Origin: Isoetes taiwanensis
Lineage: Eukaryota > Streptophyta > Lycopodiopsida > Isoetales > Isoetaceae
Length of the DNA stretch: 64,000 nucleotides
Direction: 5' to 3'
Assembly (NCBI GenBank): GCA_021234155.1
Contig: JAJEKV010000032.1
Coordinates: 13,594,283-13,658,282, forward strand
The notes beneath the pieces were generated by a model. It was not told the origin of the DNA, did no database searches, and worked only from the letters and a program-made list of their open reading frames with translations. This document shows, in pieces, positions 56,456-64,000 of this stretch (the stretch's first letter is position 1; each line of letters opens with the position of its first letter). The translations under genes were made by a program, and so were the position numbers.

Positions 56456-57421
56456 CTAAACTAGGGATTCCTGTAACTGAGTCTCTTCTAGTTTAGCTCT
56501 CAATGCACTTCCATATTTATCTGCCAGTTTATAAGCAAGCTTTATTTTTTGAGGAGGAGGGACATCAAGTGGACGTTTAACAATATGGGCATTCAATTGA
56601 AACATAAAAGGCACATGATCAGAATCTGGATTTCTTTCCAAGAACTTAAAATCTGTCATATACCCAATTGCGTCCGGATCTCCTAACAAAAGATCAATAG
56701 TACTATTTCCATTTGGTTGTATGCAAGTGAAACAATTTGTACCTGAAAATCTCGCAAGTCCATTGTATACAATGAAATTGAAGGATTCACATAGAGCAAG
56801 AACATGTGTACCCATTTTATTCTCTACTGTATCTGGTGATTGGCGTGGCCAACAAAGCAACCCATCTGAATGCTCATTCAGCCATAACATATTACCTTCA
56901 CCTGAAAGCAATGTAGCTTGATTGTTGCCAATTCTCCCATTCAATTCGGCGATAAAAATCTTTCCGTTCTGTTTATATATTGATATATCTTCTGTAAGAT
57001 ACATAAGAGGATCTTCTACTCAGTCCGCGTTGGTCCCATATATAGATGCTGGGTATGGATCCAAAGGAGCAAAATAGACAACTGCTACATAAACCACAGT
57101 CATACCCGAAAATATTTTCAGCCAAATGTATTGAGAGAACTTATCTTTGCTTACCAATGTGACCGCTTTGCTGATATCCTTCCGAATATAGCATGCAACG
57201 CCGCCCCATCCTCTTCTACTGATGCCTTGAAAATTCCAGGCTGAACCTAGCAAAGTCAATCCTGGTATATCCAATAATCTAATGGTTTCGTGTTCCCAAG
57301 TTTCAGTGAAGGCAAGCACATCATACTCAGAAAACATCTGCAAATTGCTTACAATTGTGCTATCGCTCAAGCCATGCACAATCCAAACTAGAATCTGGGG
57401 TGGCCACGCATCCCTATGCAT
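56456..57421 (-). pseudogene. LINE ORF2: AP-type endonuclease
   Basis: Blocks 57421-57020 (VLAFTETWEHE, RRGWGGVACYIRKD, VYVAVVYFAP) and 57004-56456 (AELNGRIGN, FNFIVYNGLARFSGTNCF, STIDLLLGD, ERNPDSDHVPFMFQL) follow the exonuclease-endonuclease-phosphatase order, with the TET, NGR, TIDLLL and SDHVP catalytic motifs. A stop between 57020 and 57004 interrupts it. This domain nicks target DNA to prime reverse transcription. Confidence 0.93.
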
Positions 57422-58217
57422 CCCGGTTTCTAATCACTAATTTAATATTCACAATATAAGCTTGTTTACCTTCATCTTTCAATTTTCGTACTTCTTCTAA
57501 AAGCAATTTGCGTTCTTTCTGTTGTTGTGGAGTAAGATCATCATTGAGCCATATTTTATGGCCTTTTAGAAGATTTTTGTGCTGCATAACATGTGCTCTT
57601 GTTTCTATATTTCCAAACTTAAGCAAAATTGGCCTTGAGCAACCATCTATTCTCTTGCCAATTCTTCTATAGTAAATATGTCCAGGATTTGCAAGATGCA
57701 TAGTGTTCTGGAAGAAATCATCCACCATTTCTGAAGCATTTTCTCCTTCTTCCTCATTGAAACCGACTACTATTATATTTTTGGACCTTGACGCTTTATC
57801 CTCTTGTTCAGACAATTGGTTTCCGATTGAGGAAGTAATTTGTGCTACTAATTGATCTGTGGGTGGATTTCTATAGCCTGCTGGAGGGCTTTCGTCAAAT
57901 TCTCCAACCTTCTCTTCAAGTTCATCAATGCCATTTTTAAACTTATTTATTTCTTCACGTGATGCCTTTACCTCTTCTCTGGATGCTTTCAAGTCTGCTG
58001 TAAGAGCTCTCACCTCCTCTCTTGATGCCTTCAAATCTGCTCCCATTGTCTTTTGCTCTTCCCTTGAAGCTTTCATCTCCATTGCCATTATTTTCATATC
58101 ACTTGATATTTGTAGAACTAATTGCAGTAGGTCTGTGTCATCTGAGGTTCCCACAGTATCGACCTGGGAATCCTCTTCTGCCAACTGTGGTTTTTTAATC
58201 TTTGTTCTATTTGTCAT
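57414..58217 (-). CDS. LINE ORF1 protein
   Basis: A 267-residue uninterrupted frame. Residues about 40-115 form a coiled coil with a repeated ASREEVRALTADLK-type heptad motif. A putative RNA-binding domain follows (KNIIVVGFNEEEGENASEMV, HIYYRRIGKR, CSRPILLKFGNIETR), then WLNDDLTPQQQKERKLLLEE. This resembles the L1/CR1-type ORF1 (transposase_22-like) rather than the zinc-knuckle ORF1 of most flowering-plant LINEs. It likely coats the LINE RNA. It overlaps the start of the endonuclease block by 8 bases. Confidence 0.85.
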   Translation of the reverse strand: MTNRTKIKKPQLAEEDSQVDTVGTSDDTDLLQLVLQISSDMKIMAMEMKASREEQKTMGADLKASREEVRALTADLKASREEVKASREEINKFKNGIDELEEKVGEFDESPPAGYRNPPTDQLVAQITSSIGNQLSEQEDKASRSKNIIVVGFNEEEGENASEMVDDFFQNTMHLANPGHIYYRRIGKRIDGCSRPILLKFGNIETRAHVMQHKNLLKGHKIWLNDDLTPQQQKERKLLLEEVRKLKDEGKQAYIVNIKLVIRNRDA

Positions 58218-58230
58218 CTTGCTGCAAGGG

Positions 58231-58980
58231 ATCCGGATCAGGCTGCTATTGGACGGCTATGGCCTGTGAACAATTTGGCCACCAGTTCTGGAATGACCTT
58301 TACCAGTTCCGGAATGACCTGTAGCAGATTTCCAGCCCCCCAAATTCCAACCTGCTCGGATACGACCTGTACCTTACCTATATCTATTCTCGTACCTGTT
58401 CTCTGAAGCTTTTTTGGGATTGGAGCTTTCGATAGTATTTTAAGCGCCTACAGTTAAGCGCCTATAAAATATAAAATTTACAAAAAACCTAAAAATTATA
58501 AAACAAGAAAAATGGCAAAAAGAGGTGAACATGGACATCAAAGACTTCTTCGAATCTTTGCCTTCTTTCGAATCTGTGTTCTCCTCAATGAATTGGTGTG
58601 CTATCATGGATCTGCTACAACTCTTAGAGTATTTAAGGAGCATCAAAGCAAGAATTGGGTATGTGTGGATGCCATGAATTTGTGCTATCATTGTTATATG
58701 CTGGCTTATGATCAATAGAAATGTCTCTTTTTTGCCATTTGAGAGCTTTCATTGTTATTTGTTCCATGTTCAATGTAATGATTGCATACTTCCTTGGCAT
58801 TAATTCGTTGTTTTCCATTTGCAATTAGGCCTTAGATCATTCCCTACAACTCTTGGCATCATGTTTGCATTGGAAACTTTAGATGATGTGGACAGTTTTG
58901 CAGATGATCTCATGGTAAATCATTCCTATTCTCTTAATTAGTTTTTGTTGTTCACATTTTGGAAAGGGTGAGAGACTTTC
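58231..58980. other. short repeats and exon-like fragments
   Basis: GTTCTGGAATGACCTTTACC is repeated as GTTCCGGAATGACCTGTAGC at 58283-58330, and TAAGCGCCTA occurs twice at 58440-58465. A block at about 58830-58915 between a GCAATTAG acceptor and a GGTAAAT donor encodes MFALETLDDVDSFADDLM, which could be an exon of an unknown gene. Confidence 0.3.
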
Positions 58981-58984
58981 CCTT

Positions 58985-59420
58985 AACACCAATAGAGGGT
59001 CCTCGACCACAATGACAAGATAGAGAAAGATGCATGTAAGTCTTAAATTGCACTGAAAATTCCAAAGTAATCAACTTGAATAGAATATTCCATCCACAAA
59101 GACCAAATGATACTGGCAACCAATATTATGTTTTCAAACACGACGTATGAAAGCAAATGTGGCAATCTCTATCCTGTTGCAATAAAAAAATTGTATAAAT
59201 GATCTCCATAATGTGGACATAATAGTGACAGGTGGAAGACATTATGCAAAAAGCAAGCATCTTTTATTGAAACATAGTGCAACTTTGGTTATTTATTACA
59301 AGAAAATTGAATTGAATTGAATCGAGAGACGATAATACAAACAAGAACTACACAATACTACCTTATGCATGATCCACATTCAAACCAAAGGTGTTAACGA
59401 TTCTATAAACGTGGAACATT
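58985..59420 (+). repeat. dispersed duplication, copy 1
   Basis: It begins CCAATAGAGGGTCCTCGACC and includes CAACCAATATTATGTTTTCA, GAAAGCAAATGTGGCAATCT and GAATTGAATTGAATCGAGAG. It matches 60425-61200 over its length, but copy 2 has an extra segment of about 290 bp. Confidence 0.8.
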
Positions 59421-60424
59421 GATCTGGGAAGCTTTACCACTTCGTCCAAGTTTATCAATCTGTTGGAGACTTTTGGAGTCTGTGCTTATTAATGAAAGGT
59501 GACAAATATTCTATGTAAATTTTTCTTCTTAATAGACATCCTAAATATTATTGGGATCTCTGGTTTACCCAACAAAGCATGCTGTTGGATCAGAAATTAT
59601 ATAAAATCAAGTGACGAGAGACCTTGATTTTTATTGAATGAAGTTTTATGGTAGAGGGTCGATCTAGAGAACAGGCTATATGGAATATATGACGACCTAG
59701 AGGCTTCTCCGACAATGCACCATGTTTTGGATCGTATTTTTTCTAGTCTAGTTGTTTAGCTGGGCTGGTTTATAAAGGTTCCTATTTGTTGCGACCTAGG
59801 AGAATTGCATAGTCTTGATTATGGGAATACAATTGTATATGGTATGTGATTTGGGGAACAATATCTACATAACTCTTCCTGGCCGGTATGTTTTTTTTTT
59901 TCTATTCCTGCTGATTGCTCAAGAAATGCTAAGTAAACTGGAGATTCTTCGTGAGCTTAATCTATATTTGGCTATAAAGGGTAACAAGGATTGCTACGGT
60001 GACATGGGCATCTTGAACTTGTTGCAAGAAAGGTAAGAGTTCTTCCTCTAGTACCTATCTCTGGGAAAAGATGGTGATTTATCCCTATAGTAACCTAAAG
60101 CTGGGGAAGATGTTGAGCAGCTCTTTTCCAAGTACGTGGCAACTTCTACAAGTTGCACCTTATTGTTGTAGCAATTTTCTTTTTTCCTTGATCTTTTCGG
60201 GTTTTTTGTGCTGAAATACTTCTAATGTGATTCAGATTTTTCCTCCTTTTTGTTATCAGAAGAAAGTAGTTGGTAGTTGGATCTATTCTTGTGTCTACAA
60301 TTGTATCTCATGTATTATAGTTTTTGTAATAAAGTTTCCCATCTAGATAAGAAAAAGAAAAGATGGAAATAAGTAATAGGGGGATAAAACTAAGAAACAT
60401 GGAGTTTACCAACACTATGAAGAA
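59421..60424. other. mostly non-coding, with one exon-like block
   Basis: At about 59918-60034 a plus-strand block between a TGATTGCTCAAG boundary and a GAAAGGTAAGAG donor encodes EMLSKLEILRELNLYLAIKG and DCYGDMGILNLLQER. It reads like a real helical exon, but I cannot name its family. The rest holds no supported feature. Confidence 0.35.
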
Positions 60425-61200
60425 ATATTTGCCAATAGCGGGTCCTCGACTCCACAATGACGGGATAGAGGAAGATACACGCAAGTGTTAAATTGAGTTG
60501 GAGACCCCATAATAATCGACTCGAATCGAATTTCATCCACAGACCAAATAATACTTAATGGCAACCAATATTGTGTTTCAAACACGACACATGAAAGCAA
60601 ATGTGGCAACCTCTATCATGGACAGGTATATGAAAGCAAATGTGGCAATCTCTATCATGGGCAGGTACCTGCAAGAGGAGAAGAGCCAGAAAAATAAGAA
60701 AGCATGTATGGGGGGATGGAAGTTGGGAAGCTGATTCCAGGGGGTCCTGCGACTGGCGGGAGCCGGGAGCGGGTCCTGGAATCAGCGACCCAGCTTCATC
60801 CCCCCACAACATGGCAACTGGGGAGAAGGGATTTAGCAGCTGATTACCTATTGATGACCTGCTAAGCGAAATTGAAGCGCCGTTTTCCATTCCGGAGACG
60901 GAATGAGCTCCCCAGTTGCCATGTTGTAATTCGTTATACTCATTGCCTAGCAATAAAAGAATGGTATAAATGATCGCCATTAATATGGACATAATAACAG
61001 TGACAAGTGACAGGTGTAAGACATTACACAAAGAGCAAGCATCTTTTATGACTATTTTGGTCATCCACTTATTACAAAGGAATAGAATAGAATTGAATTC
61101 TACTTGTTACCAAGAGAATTGAATTGAATTGAATTGAGGGAAGACAATAGAAACAAGAACGAGGCAGTACTACATTATGCAAGATCCACGTTCAAACGAA
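60425..61200 (+). repeat. dispersed duplication, copy 2, with internal insertion
   Basis: This is the second copy of 58985-59420 (GCCAATAGCGGGTCCTCGAC at 60430). It contains a 39-bp tandem duplication (GAAAGCAAATGTGGCAACCT at 60591 and 60630) and an extra segment at about 60663-60950 with strong inverted repeats. (GAATT)n microsatellite tracts lie at 61085-61138. Confidence 0.8.
60710..60805 (+). repeat. strong hairpin with about 32-nt arms
   Basis: The left arm GGGGGGATGGAAGTTGGGAA continues GCTGATTCCAGG (60710-60742). The right arm is CCTGGAATCAGCGACCCAGC followed by TTCATCCCCCC (60775-60805). The arms pair with only a few mismatches around a GC-rich loop of about 30 nt. A second perfect inverted repeat of 20 bp (ACAACATGGCAACTGGGGAG at 60806-60825 and its complement at 60908-60927) adjoins it. 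Non-coding; could be a foldback element or a small-RNA precursor. Confidence 0.75.
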
Positions 61201-61413
61201 AGCCCGACGAGAGATACTAAAGTACCGTAGAATAACTAACGATCATGGCACGATCATAAGCATTGGTTATTCTATGGGATGGAATCACCAACCGTTGGGA
61301 TTGCACCACAGGAGCATGAGAGGTAACTTTATTAGAGTATAGAGATAGAGATTGCACATTAAAACTAAGAGCCCAAAAACAAAGGGCGAAAAAAACAAAG
61401 ACCAAGAAACGAT

Positions 61414-61923
61414 CTACAAAGCAGAAATGCCATTGATGGAGTCCGGCGAGAGGTAAAGCCAAAGAACCCACTCTTCAAGCTCTCCATTGTCTACCATATC
61501 TTTAAATCTCCGAAGAAGCTGCTGGCTAAGCAGGGAGCTTCTGCAGAGCGGGCAGGTAGTGTGGCTATGGCGGAGCCACGAATCAATACAATCCCTATGA
61601 AACGCGTGCTGGCAGTGCGGCATTTTTCTAACTACGTCTTCGTCCTGCAAACAATTTAAACAAACAGAGCACTGCCGCTCCACATTTTGCCCCAAATCTG
61701 CATCCCCAAACCTCATAACCGGAAGCGATTTCTCGAGCTCTTCTATTGTAGCTTGAAGGGCGATGTCCGGCGGTGCAAAATCAGAGCATATTACCTCCGG
61801 TTGGGGGATTTTTCTGAGACCCACAGATCTGGCTACCTGGTCTATCATATCTATAATGGCCGTCAGCAGGGTCATGATCTTCACCAGAAGTCTGGGTAGA
61901 TCTGGATTGGGAAGTAGCGCCAT
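61414..61923 (-). CDS. RING-H2 finger protein, probable E3 ubiquitin ligase
   Basis: The 169-residue frame is intact. An N-terminal hydrophobic segment (residues 10-27) is followed by a family-specific region (LRKIPQPEVICSDFA, then LEKSLPVMRFGDADLGQNVE). The RING-H2 is at about residues 85-130: C-x2-C-x15-C-x-H-x2-H-x2-C-x11-C-x2-C, all eight ligands present, with the conserved Trp in IDSWLRH and Pro in CPLC. This is the ATL/RHA-type architecture, which recruits E2 enzymes for ubiquitin transfer. The start at 61923 is the first Met before the hydrophobic segment. A 14-nt TTTTTC repeat lies upstream near 61990-62015. A dead paralogue lies at 1075-1515. Confidence 0.9.
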   Translation of the reverse strand: MALLPNPDLPRLLVKIMTLLTAIIDMIDQVARSVGLRKIPQPEVICSDFAPPDIALQATIEELEKSLPVMRFGDADLGQNVERQCSVCLNCLQDEDVVRKMPHCQHAFHRDCIDSWLRHSHTTCPLCRSSLLSQQLLRRFKDMVDNGELEEWVLWLYLSPDSINGISAL

Positions 61924-61983
61924 AGCTCTGTTCTTCAGACCTGATCAGGCAGAGAAGAGCCTTCTCTTCCCTCTCCTCCATTT

Positions 61984-62875
61984 ATCCTAAAGCTTTTTTC
62001 TTTTTTCTTTTTTCTTCACATGTGTACAACGTGAATAGTATTTTTCTACGAAGTTCCTCCAATTCATTGATAAATTAATTTTCTTTCTCCCCACCTACTT
62101 ACACTAGATACCACGAGAACTTTGACCTATGTTAAGTATGTTGGTGTTGCGTGTGCATCTCATCTGTTGAAACAATACACGTATTCATCTTGTCTTTTCT
62201 TTCTTGCCTTACTCAATGTAATGCTCAATTTGGATAGTTATATTAGAAATTTACTCTACTCAACCTTATCAACCTATCTGCATCTTCCATTCGCCCATTT
62301 AACCTAGCTCGATTTTCCTGTAGCCATGTTCATATCCTGCTTAACACTGACTGTCTGACTCAGCCTTTCATACTCAATTTTGTCAACATACTCCTCATTT
62401 ACATTCAAAGTGTTCCATTGAGTAAGCAGTTTACTAGTTTGTTCAAAAAAAGAAGAAAGAAAAAATGCTATGGCACCGCCTCTCTTAGTGACTTCTATTT
62501 TGTCTAGTCAAGAGCCTCTAGAGCCCAAGCCCCGTATATGCATTTTTTACTTCAGGAAAACACTAGCCAACTCTTGACTTGAAAAGCGTGCATCATAGTG
62601 GGATCCATTGTCCAAGTGCGTTGAAATCTTTTGTTGAACGAAAAGGAAATATACCTAACCAAAGCAGGCCAAGAGTCCGATATGACGGTTGTGTTGTCAC
62701 AAGTCATAAGTTGACCGTGTAAAAATAAGCCACTTTTATTCAATTAAAAAGGACTTCTTTCTACGTGATGGACATGAGAATGACTTTTTTGCTACTAACA
62801 TACTTGAAGTTAAATTGTGAACATATGCTAGGACCCATAGCAATTATGGACCTGAACACTTTTTTTATTTTTTTC
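61984..62875. other. no gene seen upstream of the RING-H2 gene
   Basis: This is AT-rich sequence. TTTTTTC repeats near 61990-62015 may be part of the promoter or leader of the RING-H2 gene on the minus strand. Nothing coding is supported. Confidence 0.35.
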
Positions 62876-63100
62876 GAAGGTAAAGAGTGTATTTTTGGGT
62901 TGCCCCTAGGCAAACCCTCGTTTATGTGGGTATGTGGGCATATCCAGGTATATGCCGGCATATGCCTAGCATACCGCTGCTGTAAACTCTCGGTCACCCC
63001 TGTTGCTGGGGGGCCGCTGTTCGAACCGTTTAACCGGCTGGGAGATGGGCTTGAGGGACTACGGCTGCAAGGAAGAGAAAGTTTGAGGAGATGATTTGTG
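62876..63100 (+). repeat. possible SINE-like segment
   Basis: A GC-rich island in AT-rich surroundings with alternating GGGTATGTGGGCATATCCAG and GGTATATGCCGGCATATGCC repeats and a B-box-like GTTCGAACC at about 63018. No poly(A) tail or target duplication was found. Confidence 0.25.
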
Positions 63101-63837
63101 GTTGTTTGGAATGCGAAGCCAGCCATTTAAAAGCTCTAGGTCTAACTCTGCTCTAGGTTTGTCGTACATGCTTAGGCCATATTCGTTGCCAGTATATCAG
63201 AAACAGCTGCCAAAGACCTAGTTTAATCCAGTTTGGCATCTAACAAATCCGGAAACGCCAGTTTGGTTTGCAAACATATGTCCGGATTGGTTATTGCAAT
63301 CCCGTTCTCCAATTCTAAACCTGTAACTTCTACCTCTACTGCTAGGCGCATTTGCAAGGTGGGCGCTTCTGATCTAGGTAAACTTTCTGTTTTTATTTGA
63401 TATTGCAGCTTCTTAATTCATGTGTTTGATTTTTTCTTTCTGTAAGGTACGTTATTCACTGTGCCAGATAGTTGTCGTTTTGTTAGGATCAGCTAGCAAG
63501 ACTTAAAGTGCATGATCCTTTATTTATCCAGAATACCTTGAGGCATTTAACGCAAGGTAGCTTTTCAAATTCATTCTAAGATCTAGTTCAGTATTGTTTG
63601 CTGGAATGCGCCCCCCTTCAATCAATTCAATTAGTGCTGGAATTTGGTTTCATTCATCCCTGTATTTTTATTGTGTGATTGAATTTGGGTTTTCAGTTTA
63701 GGATATAAACAAATAGATACAAATGCTGCGTTTTCAGTTAAGGATGTAAACAACAGATACAAAAGCTGGGGAGATTGGTGAGAGGGGGAAAAAAAATGTG
63801 GGATTTGCAATGTGTGGAAAATCATTTATTATTTTTC
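63101..63837. other. no gene seen
   Basis: AT-rich sequence without long frames. CGTTTTCAGTTAAGGATGTA at 63729 partly repeats GGTTTTCAGTTTAGGATATA at 63689. Confidence 0.35.
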
Positions 63838-63855
63838 TTTTGTGCATGCAACTGC

Positions 63856-63969
63856 AGGTGATCATGTTGAGTGCATCCGCAAAGAAACTTGCCAAATTAA
63901 AAGATCAAGCTGAAGAATATGCTGCCCTGATCGTGTTGCCCCTTCTGTCAGCTATGTCTGCTGAATAGG
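63856..63969 (+). CDS. short exon-like ORF at the right edge
   Basis: After a GCAACTGCAG acceptor-like site an open frame encodes LSASAKKLAKLKDQAEEYAA followed by a hydrophobic end, stopping at TAG near 63967-63969. It reads like a helical exon, but no family is recognised and the downstream context is outside the window. Confidence 0.3.
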
Positions 63970-64000
63970 AGGTTAATCTTCTGCCAGCCAGCCAGGAGAC

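Larger units (their letters stand above)
54111..58230 (-). mobile_element. LINE (non-LTR retrotransposon)
   Basis: A minus-strand element of about 4.1 kb with ORF1 (58217-57414) and ORF2 (57421-54217) encoding APE endonuclease, RT and a C-terminal zinc cluster. The 3' end is marked by (TTAAA)n followed by A/T-rich sequence at 54111-54140. It lies beside the gypsy relic. I could not identify a target duplication. ORF2 is broken by several frameshifts. Confidence 0.9.

Noticed and set aside
60710-60805. Naming the hairpin as a known plant microRNA precursor
   Set aside because: I could not match either arm to a microRNA family, and the extended GC-rich arms could equally be a foldback transposon.
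60555-61064. A 169-codon minus-strand frame with hydrophobic segments
   Set aside because: It runs across a tandem duplication, a hairpin and a duplicated non-coding block. The sister copy does not maintain the frame.

Overview
The window is repeat-dense nuclear DNA of a land plant, probably a vascular plant with a large genome; I cannot name the species. The plant signature comes from a Copia element primed by the initiator Met tRNA, a TRIM, En/Spm-type (CACTA) transposase remains, a PPR relic, a RING-H2 gene with a broken sister copy, and coding blocks split by GT-AG introns. Almost everything is transposon-derived, and most coding sequence carries stops or frameshifts. The only convincing intact host gene is the RING-H2 protein at 61414-61923 (-).

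Layout. 1-8500: 3' end of an unrecognised ORF, a RING-H2 pseudogene, a CACTA TNP2 relic, exon-like fragments of an unknown gene and a PPR relic. 8529-23761: GGGTA element 1, with a Copia element (8983-14210) and a poly(A) retroposon nested inside. 24210-33333: a broken histone-H3-like gene interrupted by a TRIM (24787-25335) and by GGGTA element 3 (25674-33106). 33750-36029 and 53306-53790: one Ty3/gypsy relic split by GGGTA element 2 (36030-53301), which is itself split by a CACTA-like element (39205-47673) that holds a Mutator-type MITE and a short retroposon. 54111-58230: a LINE on the minus strand. 58400-64000: mostly non-coding, with a duplicated block, a strong hairpin, exon-like fragments and the RING-H2 gene.

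Main discovery. Three insertions share 5'-GGGTA terminal inverted repeats and 4-bp A/T-only target duplications (TATA, AATA, TAAT). Elements 1 and 2 are the same family in opposite orientations, about 8.6-8.8 kb once nested insertions are removed; element 3 is a divergent cousin. Each has two convergent gene modules. One encodes a transposase-like protein with Cys clusters and SDGC...QFK and HGKGEHDG motifs. The other encodes a coiled-coil/RING-like protein, a charged linker, a Ulp1 (C48)-like cysteine protease (elements 1 and 2) and an FCP1/NIF-type HAD domain. A transposon carrying ubiquitin/SUMO- and phosphatase-like cargo is unusual.

Second discovery. The host of element 3 begins with an almost exact histone H3 tail (MPRTKQTAR) and ends with an H3 histone fold, separated by a linker of roughly 240 extra residues; it is now a pseudogene. 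Third, the TRIM's LTRs each contain a tRNA-Ala(UGC)-like sequence, an arrangement like the 5S rRNA found in Cassandra LTRs.
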